64,000 nt of DNA from Pseudomonas viridiflava (GTDB lineage Bacteria; Pseudomonadota; Gammaproteobacteria; Pseudomonadales; Pseudomonadaceae): contig NZ_UPSE01000363.1 of NCBI RefSeq assembly GCF_900573885.1, positions 62,001 to 126,000 of the forward strand, written 5' to 3'. The notes under the pieces were generated by a model. The model saw only the letters and a program-made list of their open reading frames with translations, made no database searches and was not told where the DNA came from. Position 1 is the stretch's first letter, and every line of letters starts with the position of its first letter. Positions 7,181-16,188 of the stretch are shown in pieces. A program made the translations under genes and the position numbers.

Positions 7181-9697
7181 ATGATCCGCCGTTCACTGCC
7201 CGGTATTTTCGCCTTGATGGTCGCAGCGCCCCCTTTCGCGCTGGCCGCCGAGCAACAGACGCTGTTCAACTTTGTCAGCCCCGCCGATGTGGTGCAGGTG
7301 CAGACACAGAACGCCAGCTTGCCTTCGCTGACCGCTGAATTGGCGGCCGAAAGCGAGCCGATGCGTCGCGTGACGTTCAACCCCGCCGACAACCCCAATC
7401 TGCGCCTGACGCCGCAAAGTGGCGTGTGGGATTGGTCCAAAGCCAACGTCATGACCCTGCGCATTCAGAACGCCATGGACTGGGCGCTGACGCTGGACAT
7501 CCGTATGGAAAGCAGCGACGGCAAGGTACTCACCAGCCGCATCGCCCTGCCGGCCGGGCCCGCGCAAAACCTGCTGATTCCCCTGCACGCCACCTCGCCG
7601 CGCAGCCAGGGCATGCGTGCCGCGCCGGCCATGCCGTGGACCGTGGACGGCCAGCGGGTGATTCTCGCCGACACCGTGGAAGGCGACCTGGACCTGAGCA
7701 AGGTCACCGCCGTTGGCATCTATATGAGCAGCCCGGACGTGCCGCAGAGCATTCTGCTCGGCCGCTTCGGCGTGCGCGAAGGCGATGAAACCGCCAAGCA
7801 GCTGTATACCGGCATCGTCGACGCCTACGGCCAGTACACCCGTGGCCAGTGGCCCGAGAAAGTCGGCAGCGATGACCAATTGAAAGCCGCCGCCGGCAAA
7901 GAAGCGGGGCAACTGAAAACCTGGCTGGAAAAGCGCGGCGAAACCGACCAGTACGGCGGTTTGCTGGGCGGGCCAACGTTTGAAGCGTCGGGCTTCTTCC
8001 GCACGGAAAAACGCGATGGCCGCTGGTTTATGGTCACGCCGGAAGGTCACCCGTTCTTCTCGCTGGGGGTGAATACCGTCAGCGCCGGCAACAGCGCGAC
8101 CTACGTTGAAGGTCGCGAAAGCATGTTCACCGATCTGCCAAAAGAGGGCGATCCGCTCGCCACTTACTACGGCGGCAGCAGCAGCCGCGCCGACACCGGC
8201 GCCGCCAAGGGTCGCAACTTCGACCAGGGTCGCTGGTTCGATTTCTACCGCGCCAACCTTCAGCGCACCTGGCCTGAGCAGAAGTGCGCGGAACTCGCCG
8301 ACAAGAGCACCGCGCAGGTGGTCAACGACGAGGAAAGCGAAGTTCCCGCCGACGTCGAAGCGAACGCCGCGAACACCACCAACACCGCCGAAACCACCGC
8401 GGTAGCGCCAGTGGCCCCGCCGGTTGTTACGCCGCCCGCAGCGCCTGCGGTGGCTGAAGAAATGTGCGTGACGAAAAGCTTCGACACCGCACGCTGGACC
8501 CAGAACACCCTCGACCGCCTGCAAGCGTGGGGCTTCAACACCGTCGGCAACTGGAGCGATCCGTCGCTGGCGGCTGCCAAGCGCATGCCGTACACCTTGC
8601 CGCTGTCGATCAGTGGCGACTACAAAACCATCAGCACTGGCGTGGACTGGTGGGGCGGCATGCCCGACCCGTTCGACCCGCGCTTCGCCATGGCGGCCGA
8701 GCGCGCCGTGGCCATTGCCACCCGCGACCATCGTGATGATCCGTGGTTGATCGGTTTCTTCGCCGACAACGAACTGGCCTGGGCCGGCCCGGCCAACGAC
8801 CCAAACGCCCGCTATGCGCTGGCCTACGGCACCCTGAACCTGACCACCGACGTGCCGGCCAAGCGCGCCTTCCTGAAAATGCTGCGCGACAAGTACCGCA
8901 ACCAGGACGGCCTGTCGAAAGCCTGGGGCATCGAACTGCCCGCGTGGGAATTGATGGAAGATCCTGGCTTCCAGGCGCCACGGCCTAACCCGGAACACCC
9001 GGCGATCGAGCAGGACATGCAGCAGTTCCAGCGCCTGTTCGCCGACACTTACTTCAAGACCATCGACGATGCCCTCAACTGGCATGCGCCGAACCAGTTA
9101 CTGCTGGGCGGCCGTTTCGCTGCCAGCAACCCGGAAGCAGTCGCGGCCTGCGCGCAGTACTGCGACGTGTTGAGCTTCAACTTCTATACCAAGGTGCCGC
9201 AGCACGGTTACGACTTCGCCGCGCTCAAAGCCCTGGACAAACCCATTCTGATTACCGAGTTCCACTTCGGCTCGCGCGACCGTGGCCCTTTCTGGGGCGG
9301 CGTCAGCGAGGTGTACAACGAAGAACAGCGCGGCCCGGCCTACGCACATTTCGTTGAGGAAGCCGTGAAGGAGCCGATGATCGTCGGCACCCACCTGTTC
9401 CAATACCTCGACCAACCGGTTACCGGCCGCCTGCTGGATGGCGAAAACGGCCACTTCGGTCTGGTGGCAATCACCGACCGGCCGTTCGACGGCTTCGTTA
9501 AAGCCGTTCGCAAAGCCAACATGGAAGCGCTCAAGGGCGTGCTGAAACCGGTAGCCGCTGCCGCGCCAGCCGAACCTGCCGCGCCGGTTCCCGCCAAACC
9601 TGAGGGCGGCACCAAAGCCGGCGACGGTAAAGGCGAGGGCAACGGCAAGGCGGATGACGGCAAAGCCAGCCCGGCTGGCGCTGCTGGTCAAGGCTGA
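7181..9697 (+). CDS. GH50/beta-agarase-like exported glycoside hydrolase
   Basis: The 838-residue protein has a signal peptide (LPGIFALMVAAPPFALA) and an N-terminal beta-domain. A TIM-barrel part begins near FFRTEKRDGRWFMVTPEGHPFFS. Candidate acid/base E531 lies in FFADNELAWAG and candidate nucleophile E693 in ILITEFHFGS, the usual clan GH-A pattern. Residues of about 370-428 form a Pro/Ala/Thr/Glu-rich insert, and the last 50 residues are a Lys/Gly/Ala-rich tail. Such proteins are often annotated beta-agarase; the natural substrate here is unknown. AGGAG lies ten bases before ATG 7181. Periplasmic or secreted location is inferred. Confidence 0.72.
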   Translation: MIRRSLPGIFALMVAAPPFALAAEQQTLFNFVSPADVVQVQTQNASLPSLTAELAAESEPMRRVTFNPADNPNLRLTPQSGVWDWSKANVMTLRIQNAMDWALTLDIRMESSDGKVLTSRIALPAGPAQNLLIPLHATSPRSQGMRAAPAMPWTVDGQRVILADTVEGDLDLSKVTAVGIYMSSPDVPQSILLGRFGVREGDETAKQLYTGIVDAYGQYTRGQWPEKVGSDDQLKAAAGKEAGQLKTWLEKRGETDQYGGLLGGPTFEASGFFRTEKRDGRWFMVTPEGHPFFSLGVNTVSAGNSATYVEGRESMFTDLPKEGDPLATYYGGSSSRADTGAAKGRNFDQGRWFDFYRANLQRTWPEQKCAELADKSTAQVVNDEESEVPADVEANAANTTNTAETTAVAPVAPPVVTPPAAPAVAEEMCVTKSFDTARWTQNTLDRLQAWGFNTVGNWSDPSLAAAKRMPYTLPLSISGDYKTISTGVDWWGGMPDPFDPRFAMAAERAVAIATRDHRDDPWLIGFFADNELAWAGPANDPNARYALAYGTLNLTTDVPAKRAFLKMLRDKYRNQDGLSKAWGIELPAWELMEDPGFQAPRPNPEHPAIEQDMQQFQRLFADTYFKTIDDALNWHAPNQLLLGGRFAASNPEAVAACAQYCDVLSFNFYTKVPQHGYDFAALKALDKPILITEFHFGSRDRGPFWGGVSEVYNEEQRGPAYAHFVEEAVKEPMIVGTHLFQYLDQPVTGRLLDGENGHFGLVAITDRPFDGFVKAVRKANMEALKGVLKPVAAAAPAEPAAPVPAKPEGGTKAGDGKGEGNGKADDGKASPAGAAGQG

Positions 9698-9796
9698 GGC
9701 ATAGCCCGATTTTCGGATGGTTCCCTGCGCGGGCAGGCGTTTGCAAACTGAGCGGTGCGAACGCCTTTCCCGTTGCGTTTGCCTGAGGAGTGGAAC

Positions 9797-10945
9797 GTGC
9801 AGCAAGTTCAAGGCTATTTCGATATCAAGTTTGAAGCGGTGAAAGACGCCTTCGCAGCGCTCTTCACCGATCCTCAGGAGCGCGGCGGTGCCCTGTGTAT
9901 TCAGGTCGACGGCGAAACCGTGATCGACATCTGGTGCGGCACGGCCGATAAAGCCGGTGAGCAGGCCTGGAATACCGACACCATCGCCAACCTGTTTTCC
10001 TGCACCAAAACCTTTACCGCTGTCGCCGCGCTGCAATTGGTCGGCGAGGGCAAGCTGGCGCTCGATGTCCCGGTAGCCACGGTCTGGCCGGAATTCGCCG
10101 CAGCCGGTAAAGAACACATCACCTTGCGTCAGTTGCTCAGCCACCGCGCCGGCTTGCCGGCGGTGCGTGAAATGCTGCCACCGCAAGCGCTCTACGAATG
10201 GGACACCATGACCGCCGCCCTGGCCGCCGAAACGCCGTGGTGGACGCCTGGTGACGGCCACGGTTACGCCGCCATCACCTATGGCTGGCTGGTGGGCGAG
10301 TTGCTGCGTCGTGTTGAAGGCAAAGGGCCGGGTGATTCGATTGTGGCCCGCATCGCCAAGCCGCTCGGCTTGGACTTTCACGTCGGCCTGGCCGATCAGG
10401 AGTTCTATCGCGTGGCGGAAATTTCCCGCGCCAAGGGCAACTTTGGTGACGCGTCGGCTCAGCGCTTGCTGAAAACCATGATGAGCGAGCCGGCCTCGAT
10501 GAGTACACGCGCCTTCGCCAATCCGCCGTCGATCATGACCAGCACCAACAAGCCGGAATGGCGGCGCATGCAGCAACCGGCGGCCAACGGCCACGGCAAC
10601 GCGCGCAGCCTGGCGGGCTTTTACACTGGCTTGCTGAAAGGTCAGCTGCTTGATGGCGAATTGCTCGCCGAGCTCACGCGCGAACACAGCGTTGGCGACG
10701 ACAAAACCTTGCTCACGCAAACACGCTTCGGCCTGGGCTGCATGCTCGACCAGCCAGACGTGCCCAATGCGACCTACGGCCTGGGCCCACGTGCCTTTGG
10801 TCATCCCGGAGCGGGAGGTTCTATCGGCTTTGCCGATCCTGAGTGTAAGGTTGCTTTCGGCTTCGTCACCAATACCCTGGGGCCCTACGTACTCATGGAC
10901 CCACGGGCGCAGAAGCTGGCGCGCACACTGGGTGAGTGCCTATAG
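9797..10945 (+). CDS. Beta-lactamase-fold serine hydrolase (EstB-like esterase)
   Basis: The 382-residue protein has the SxxK motif SCTK at residues 68-71, a tyrosine motif in AAITYGWLVGE and the C-terminal HPGAGGSIGF box in place of KTG. This set is typical of family VIII esterases and class C-like serine hydrolases. No signal peptide is seen, so it is probably cytoplasmic. GTG 9797 is chosen because GAGGAG lies six bases upstream; an earlier GTG at 9755 has no ribosome site. The substrate is unknown. It follows the glycoside hydrolase by 99 bp. Confidence 0.85.
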   Translation: MQQVQGYFDIKFEAVKDAFAALFTDPQERGGALCIQVDGETVIDIWCGTADKAGEQAWNTDTIANLFSCTKTFTAVAALQLVGEGKLALDVPVATVWPEFAAAGKEHITLRQLLSHRAGLPAVREMLPPQALYEWDTMTAALAAETPWWTPGDGHGYAAITYGWLVGELLRRVEGKGPGDSIVARIAKPLGLDFHVGLADQEFYRVAEISRAKGNFGDASAQRLLKTMMSEPASMSTRAFANPPSIMTSTNKPEWRRMQQPAANGHGNARSLAGFYTGLLKGQLLDGELLAELTREHSVGDDKTLLTQTRFGLGCMLDQPDVPNATYGLGPRAFGHPGAGGSIGFADPECKVAFGFVTNTLGPYVLMDPRAQKLARTLGECL

Positions 10946-11174
10946 TTTTGCGCAGTTGTAAAACGTATTAATCGAAGCTGTTTACATTGGGGGCGGGCCC
11001 GGCTTGAAACGGTCGGGTCAGTCAATTGTGATCATCTTTGCCGCTGCACCGTTGCCATGGCTGTCCGCTAGAAACAGCCAGCTACGCGAGCCAGCCCGGC
11101 CATAGCGCTCTCCAAAGCAGAAAGCGTGGGCTGTGCGGTTCCTGGGTTTATTTTTTTGTGTTTTTGAGGTTCCA

Positions 11175-12155
11175 ATGTTTCCTACCAAGTCTGCTGCTGC
11201 TCTGGCGCTGTGCGCCGCTCTCACCGGTTGTGCTTCCTTCTCTGAAACGTCCGACAAATCTCCCCCCGCTGCCAACGCTGCTGTAGCCAGTGCTGAAAAG
11301 CCGGCATCGGGTGGCCATTGGTGGTGGCCGTTTGGTGACGACAAGAAAGAGAAAAAGGCCGACGTGGTGGTCATGCCCGACCCGAAAATTACCCAGGCCT
11401 GGATGGACCAGTACGAACCGCGTCTGCGTACCGCTCTGGACGGCAGTAAGTTCGAGCTGGAACGCCGTGAAAACCTGCTGGTAGTGTCTGCGCCGGTGGA
11501 CTCCTCGTTCAATGCCGACCGCCCGAGCATGCTGATGCCGGTGACTCTGGGCCCGATCAGCCGTGTCGCCAAGCTGGTAGAAAACGATAAAGAAGTGGCC
11601 GTGCTGATTCTTGGCCATGCCGATCCGTCGGGCGAAGAAGCGCGCAACCGCGAGCTGAGCCTGGAGCGTGCCCGCGCCATCACCGCCATCTTCCGTTTGA
11701 GCGGGCTGAAAAATGACCGTCTGATGGTGCGTGGCTTCGGTTCCGTGTTGCCCCGCGCCGCAAACGACAGCCCTGAAGGCCGCGCCCTGAACCGTCGCGT
11801 GGAAATCATGCTGACGCCGCAAAACACAATGACGGCGCTGCTGGCCAAGTACAACCAGCCCGCCCCGGCACCGGCTGCGCAAACGCTGGTGAAAAACGAC
11901 CCGATTCCTGCCGTGGCACCTGCCAAGGCCAAGGGTAAAACCGCCGCCAAGCCTGCCGCTAAAAAAGTTGCTGCCAAACCCGCTGCGAAAAAGGCCGCTG
12001 CCAAGCCTGCCGTTGCGGCGAAAAAGCCAGCCGCCAAGCCGGCTGCCAAAGCTGCAACCAAGCCAAGTGCAGCGAAGTCGACTTCGGTCAAAGTGGCGCA
12101 GAATGATCCGGCGCAACCTGCCAGTACGGACAAAGCCGCCGCGGCAAAAAACTGA
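11175..12155 (+). CDS. OmpA-family lipoprotein with a Lys/Ala/Pro-rich tail
   Basis: The 326-residue protein has a lipoprotein signal peptide with lipobox ALTGC and a short Trp-rich segment (GGHWWWPFGDDKKEKK). The OmpA-like domain includes LGHADPSGEEARNRELSLER and NRRVEIMLTP. From about residue 245 the tail is built of KPAAKK/KAAAKPA units resembling bacterial histone H1-like tails. Such a basic tail on a lipoprotein is unusual and may bind acidic polymers. The start at 11175 follows TGAGGT; residues encoded upstream (ATG-less frame from 11133) would spoil the signal peptide. It is upstream of pdxH on the same strand. Confidence 0.85.
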   Translation: MFPTKSAAALALCAALTGCASFSETSDKSPPAANAAVASAEKPASGGHWWWPFGDDKKEKKADVVVMPDPKITQAWMDQYEPRLRTALDGSKFELERRENLLVVSAPVDSSFNADRPSMLMPVTLGPISRVAKLVENDKEVAVLILGHADPSGEEARNRELSLERARAITAIFRLSGLKNDRLMVRGFGSVLPRAANDSPEGRALNRRVEIMLTPQNTMTALLAKYNQPAPAPAAQTLVKNDPIPAVAPAKAKGKTAAKPAAKKVAAKPAAKKAAAKPAVAAKKPAAKPAAKAATKPSAAKSTSVKVAQNDPAQPASTDKAAAAKN

Positions 12156-12203
12156 GCCTGCTGGTCTGCGTCCGCCGCTTGTTAATACTCAAGGAGCTGC
12201 GAG

Positions 12204-12851
12204 ATGACCGCTAACCTGGCCGATATGCGCCGTGATTACACCCGCGACGGGCTCACCGAGGCGCAAGCCCCGGCCGAGCCCCTGGCGTTGTTCCAGCAGT
12301 GGTTTGCCGATGCGCGTAAAACCGAGCAACTGCCGGTTGAAGCCAACGCCATGACGCTGGCCACCGTCGACGCCGATGGCCGTCCGCACTGTCGGGTGTT
12401 GCTGCTTAAAAGCCTCGACGACCACGGCTTTACCTTCTTCACCAACTACGACAGCGCTAAAGGCGAACAGCTGGCGGCGCGTCCGTTTGCGGCCATGACG
12501 TTTTTCTGGCCCGCTCTCGAGCGCCAGGTGCGCATCGAAGGGCGTGTCGAAAAGGTCAGCGCTGAGGAATCGGACGCCTATTTCCAGGTGCGGCCATTGG
12601 GCAGTCGCCTCGGCGCCTGGGCGTCGCCGCAAAGCAGGGTGATCGGCGACCGCGGCGAGCTCGAAGCATTGCTCGCCGATACTGAGCGGCGCTTTCTCGA
12701 TTCGGCACCCACGTGCCCGCCGCACTGGGGCGGGTATCGCCTGGTGGCGGAGCGCATCGAGTTCTGGCAGGGGCGTTCGAGCCGGCTGCACGACCGTTTG
12801 AACTATCGTCTAGAGAACGGCACGTGGCTGCGTGAGCGCCTCGCGCCCTGA
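12204..12851 (+). CDS. pdxH: Pyridoxine/pyridoxamine 5'-phosphate oxidase
   Basis: The 215-residue FMN enzyme oxidises pyridoxine 5'-phosphate or pyridoxamine 5'-phosphate to pyridoxal 5'-phosphate in the cytoplasm. Family segments are clear: [16 protein letters not shown] at the N-terminus, [33 protein letters not shown], a conserved [15 protein letters not shown], and the C-terminal [14 protein letters not shown]...W.RERLAP. The length is normal. AAGGAGCTGCGAG precedes ATG 12204. It is followed by the glycine-zipper lipoprotein gene. Confidence 0.97.
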   Translation: MTANLADMRRDYTRDGLTEAQAPAEPLALFQQWFADARKTEQLPVEANAMTLATVDADGRPHCRVLLLKSLDDHGFTFFTNYDSAKGEQLAARPFAAMTFFWPALERQVRIEGRVEKVSAEESDAYFQVRPLGSRLGAWASPQSRVIGDRGELEALLADTERRFLDSAPTCPPHWGGYRLVAERIEFWQGRSSRLHDRLNYRLENGTWLRERLAP

Positions 12852-12953
12852 TTTGGGCCGTTCAGCTCAAACAGGAACTAATCTTGTGCAGCGCTCGTGA
12901 CATCGCCTTGAGCGGCGCTGTCTAATAGCCTGTCATCTCCCGGAGGTACCGTT

Positions 12954-13418
12954 ATGCGTAAGTCTTTATTGTTAGTCGCGTCGTTCACGGTTGCGGCCCT
13001 GGCACTCACCGGTTGCCAGTCCAGTCTGACGGGCGACTCCTACTCTCGTGACGAAGCACGCACCGTGCAAACCGTGCGCATGGGCACTGTTGAATCGTTG
13101 CGTCCAGTGAAAATCGAAGGCACCAAAACGCCAATCGGCGCCGGTGCGGGTGCTGTGGTGGGCGGCGTTGCTGGCAGCACAGTTGGTGGCGGGCGCGGCA
13201 GCATTGTCGCAGCAGTGATCGGCGCTGTGGCCGGTGGCCTGCTGGGTTCGGTTACAGAAGAAGGCCTGACCCGCGCGCAAGGTGTGGAAATCACCGTTCG
13301 CGAAGACGACGGCAGCATGCGCGCCTATGTCCAGGAAGTGCAGGAAAACGAGATTTTCCGCGTCGGCGAGCGTGTGCGCATCATGAGCGTCAACGGCACC
13401 AGCCGCGTCGCGCACTGA
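12954..13418 (+). CDS. Glycine-zipper outer-membrane lipoprotein (SlyB type)
   Basis: The 154-residue protein has a lipoprotein signal with lipobox ALTGC and a central glycine zipper (GAGAGAVVGGVAGSTVGGG and VIGAVAGGLLG). The C-terminal beta segment EITVREDDGSMRAYVQE matches the SlyB/Pcp family. These proteins lie in the outer membrane and contribute to envelope integrity. CGGAGG precedes ATG 12954. A strong terminator follows at 13436, so it is probably the end of its transcript. Confidence 0.92.
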   Translation: MRKSLLLVASFTVAALALTGCQSSLTGDSYSRDEARTVQTVRMGTVESLRPVKIEGTKTPIGAGAGAVVGGVAGSTVGGGRGSIVAAVIGAVAGGLLGSVTEEGLTRAQGVEITVREDDGSMRAYVQEVQENEIFRVGERVRIMSVNGTSRVAH

Positions 13419-13435
13419 TTGCAGCGGTAATGAAG

Positions 13436-13460
13436 AGCCGGCCACAGGGCCGGCTTTTTT
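13436..13460 (+). terminator. Intrinsic terminator after the SlyB-type gene
   Basis: AGCCGGCC at 13436-13443 pairs with GGCCGGCT at 13448-13455 and six T follow directly. Confidence 0.93.
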
Positions 13461-13478
13461 GTGGGTGCCAGATTAACG

Positions 13479-13595
13479 GCCCCTCACCCCAACCCTCTCC
13501 CGCGAGCGGGAGAGGGGGCTTGAACGCAACATCAGGCGCATCGGCGATCAGATTCCCCTCGCCCGTTTACGGGAGAGGGGCTAGGGGAGAGGGCC
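13479..13595. repeat. Inverted pair of CCCTCTCCC repeats (family C)
   Basis: A copy starting GCCCCTCACCCCAACCCTCT and containing CCCGCGAGCGGGAGAGGG is followed, after about 35 bases, by an inverted copy ending CTAGGGGAGAGGGCC. Each half has its own inner palindrome. A second such pair lies at 19440. Confidence 0.8.
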
Positions 13596-13608
13596 GGGCC
13601 CAACGCCG

Positions 13609-14505
13609 CTATAAAAGCCGCTTCGGTCGCGAATCCTCAGCCCCGCGCTGCAACGTCCGCTGCGTCGCCTGCACCAGCCAGCACGCCAGAATAAACGGCG
13701 CCGTCAGCTCCGGCAGTGCGAATGCGACGAACCCTGGCTGCAACGGCAACGCCAGCAAAATGCCCAGCACGATCACCGCCGGGTTTCGATACACCTGACT
13801 CAGCGCCACGCCCACCAACGCGCCGTTATAGCCGTACAACCCGTTAAGCGCGTGTTCGCTGTTCCAACCCTGTTGCAGCGCCACGCCGAGCCCGATGGCA
13901 GAGCCCGCCAACGCCCACAACGCAGCGCGCCGGCTGGCGAGCAACAGGCCGATCAGCACAATGGCGCCCGCCAGCGGTTCACCCAGAAACACCACCTGGC
14001 CGATGCCCTTTAATAGCGCCGCGCCGACGCCAGGCACGTCCAGCGTAACGGCGCTCGGCACGGACGGCTGCAGCGGCGGCGTCAAGGTGACAGGCAGCAG
14101 ACTCAGCACCAGCCAACTCAGGGCCACAAACGGCGCGGTAAATGCGGGCAACCACTGACGCTGACGGCTGCCGCGCATCAGACGGTTCAACACCAGGCTT
14201 GAAGCGCCAGCGCTGGCGATAATCAACAACGGCAGCAACGCCGACCAGGCGAAGCGATTGCACAGCATCAGCCCCAGCAGCACGCCGTTATAGGTGTAGA
14301 GACCGGCGTTGATATCGGCGAGGTCGTAACCGCGGCGGCGAGCAGCCAGTGTGGCAGCGAAACCGCCGAGCAAGGCACCGCCCAGCAACTGCGGCGCGCC
14401 GACCGCAATGGCGAGCAAACACAGCGCGCCGAACAGGGCGTGCTGTTGCAGGAAGATTTGGCTGCAGCCGTGGAGCAGGGCTTTGCCGTAGGTGGAGTGG
14501 GGCAT
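13609..14505 (-). CDS. Urea transporter (UT family)
   Basis: The 298-residue membrane protein shows the two-fold repeat of the urea transporter family. The paired signatures are NAGLYTYNGVLLGLML in the first half and NGLYGYNGALVGVALS in the second. About ten hydrophobic helices are visible. Family members are urea channels of the inner membrane. A GGSRQ-like basic loop and a charged C-terminus complete it. It lies downstream of pykF on the same strand, separated by 237 bp that contain hairpins, so its co-transcription with the glyoxylate operon is uncertain. The location fits use of urea released by ureide breakdown. Confidence 0.88.
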   Translation of the reverse strand: MPHSTYGKALLHGCSQIFLQQHALFGALCLLAIAVGAPQLLGGALLGGFAATLAARRRGYDLADINAGLYTYNGVLLGLMLCNRFAWSALLPLLIIASAGASSLVLNRLMRGSRQRQWLPAFTAPFVALSWLVLSLLPVTLTPPLQPSVPSAVTLDVPGVGAALLKGIGQVVFLGEPLAGAIVLIGLLLASRRAALWALAGSAIGLGVALQQGWNSEHALNGLYGYNGALVGVALSQVYRNPAVIVLGILLALPLQPGFVAFALPELTAPFILACWLVQATQRTLQRGAEDSRPKRLL

Positions 14506-14530
14506 GGTGGTGACGGCCCAACGAATGAAT

Positions 14531-14562
14531 AAAAAAAGGCGCCAAGCGAGGGCACGCGAGAC
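14531..14562 (-). terminator. Probable intrinsic terminator upstream of the urea transporter gene
   Basis: Read on the minus strand, GGCGTC pairs with GGCGCC (one G-U pair) across a structured loop, and seven T follow. It lies 26 bp ahead of the urea transporter start, after pykF, and could limit read-through from the operon. Confidence 0.45.
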
Positions 14563-14634
14563 GCCAAACTGGCATGAACCAGATGGGATTTGCTTTTTCC
14601 TGTCCGGCTTCCGGGTCGTCGGCCATGCTGCGTT

Positions 14635-14692
14635 GAGACCCTGCGTGCGCTGCTCACGTAGTTGACTACGCTGCGCTGCTCCGCAGGGTCTC
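14635..14692. repeat. Long nested inverted repeat between pykF and the urea transporter gene
   Basis: GAGACCCTGCG at 14635-14645 is exactly complementary to 14682-14692. The interior holds a second palindrome, CGTAGTTGACTACG, at 14657-14670. The element could form a branched or extended hairpin in DNA or RNA. It is not one of the other repeat families in the window. Confidence 0.7.
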
Positions 14693-14742
14693 GCCTTGCC
14701 TGGCTCTAGCCCCGAAACCCTCGCTTTTGCGAATAGTCAGGT

Positions 14743-16188
14743 TTAGAGAAGGGTTTCAATTCTCAAACTGTTGGTCGTCCCCGACTGCCCAAACGGCATG
14801 CCCGCGGTAATCACCACCGTATCTCCACGCTTGGCCATGTTGGTCGCCTGGGCGATTTCCAGTGCCGTGGTGGTGATTTCCTCCACTTTGCTTAACCGCG
14901 CATTCACCACCGAGTAAACGCCCCATGCCACGGACAGGCGGCGGGCGGTCTGGATGTTGGGGGTCAGGCTGAGGATCGGTGCCTTTGGCCGCTCGCGGGA
15001 GGCGCGCAGGCTGGAGCTACCGGATTCGGTGTAGTTCACCAGTGCCGCCACCGGCAAGATGCCGCTGATGCGGCGAATGGCGCAGCTGATGGCGTCCGAG
15101 GCGGTGGCCTCGGCTTGTGGGCGGCTGACGTCGAGCTGGGCCTGGAAGTCCGGGCCGTTTTCTACCTGGCGGATGATTTTGCTCATCATGCTCACGGCTT
15201 CGAGCGGGTAGTCGCCCGAGGCGGTTTCAGCCGACAGCATCACCGCGTCGGCACCTTCGGCCACGGCGTTGGCCACGTCGGTGACTTCGGCGCGGGTCGG
15301 GGCAGGGGAGAAGCGCATCGACTCCAGCATCTGCGTCGCCACCACCACCGGTTTACCCAGCTGGCGGCAGGTGCGGATGATGTCTTTCTGAATGCGCGGC
15401 ACGTTCTCGGCCGGCACTTCCACGCCGAGGTCGCCACGGGCCACCATGATCGCGTCGCACAGGTGCGCGATGGCTTCGAGGTGTTGCACGGCCGAGGGCT
15501 TTTCGATTTTCGCCATCAGAAAGGCTTTGCCCTGAATCAGCTCGCGGGCTTCGACGATGTCTTCCGGGCGCTGCACAAACGACAGGGCGACCCAGTCCAC
15601 GCCCAGTTGCAGGCCGAAGTCGAGGTCGATGCGGTCTTTGCTGGTCAGCGGGCTCAGTTGCAGCACGGCTTCCGGCACGTTCACGCCTTTACGGTCCGAC
15701 AGCTCGCCACCGGCGCTCACCAAGGTATCCACGCCGGTGTTCTGCTTGCGCGTCACTTCCAGGCGCAGGCGGCCGTCGTCGAGCAGCAGGCTCATGCCCG
15801 GCTCCAGCGCTTCGATGATTTCCGGGTGGGGCAGGTTGACCCGGCGTTCATCGCCGGGCGTGGTGTCCAGGTCGAGGCGGAACGCCTGACCGCGGTTCAG
15901 GTTGACCTTGCCGCCGGCAAACCGGCCGACCCGCAGTTTCGGCCCTTGCAGGTCCATCAGAATGCCGATGGGCGTGTTCAGCTGGCGCTCCACTTCGCGC
16001 ACCCACTGGTAGCGCTCGGCGTGGTCGGCGTGCTCGCCGTGGCTGAAGTTGAGGCGGAACAGATTGACCCCGGCTTCGACCAGATGCCGCACGTCATCGA
16101 CGCCGCGCACAGCCGGGCCGAGGGTGGCGAGAATTTTTACTTTCTTGTCGGCGTTGGGTTTCTTTTCATTGGGGCTAGGCAGGTTCAT
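14743..16188 (-). CDS. pykF: Pyruvate kinase of the glyoxylate operon
   Basis: The 481-residue enzyme converts phosphoenolpyruvate and ADP to pyruvate and ATP. Visible motifs are KILATLGPA, FRLNFSHGEH (substrate-binding Arg/Asn/Ser), MDLQGPKLRVG, LMAKIEKPSAVQHLE (catalytic Lys) and MVARGDLGVEVP. It is the last gene of the gcl-hyi-glxR-ttuD-pykF set, which suggests it drains glycerate-derived phosphoenolpyruvate or 2-phosphoglycerate carbon to pyruvate. Its ATG overlaps the ttuD stop as ATGA, so translation is probably coupled. Confidence 0.95.
   Translation of the reverse strand: MNLPSPNEKKPNADKKVKILATLGPAVRGVDDVRHLVEAGVNLFRLNFSHGEHADHAERYQWVREVERQLNTPIGILMDLQGPKLRVGRFAGGKVNLNRGQAFRLDLDTTPGDERRVNLPHPEIIEALEPGMSLLLDDGRLRLEVTRKQNTGVDTLVSAGGELSDRKGVNVPEAVLQLSPLTSKDRIDLDFGLQLGVDWVALSFVQRPEDIVEARELIQGKAFLMAKIEKPSAVQHLEAIAHLCDAIMVARGDLGVEVPAENVPRIQKDIIRTCRQLGKPVVVATQMLESMRFSPAPTRAEVTDVANAVAEGADAVMLSAETASGDYPLEAVSMMSKIIRQVENGPDFQAQLDVSRPQAEATASDAISCAIRRISGILPVAALVNYTESGSSSLRASRERPKAPILSLTPNIQTARRLSVAWGVYSVVNARLSKVEEITTTALEIAQATNMAKRGDTVVITAGMPFGQSGTTNSLRIETLL

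Noticed and set aside
9755..9796. An earlier GTG start for the esterase.
   Set aside because: It lacks a ribosome site, whereas GTG 9797 has GAGGAG six bases upstream.
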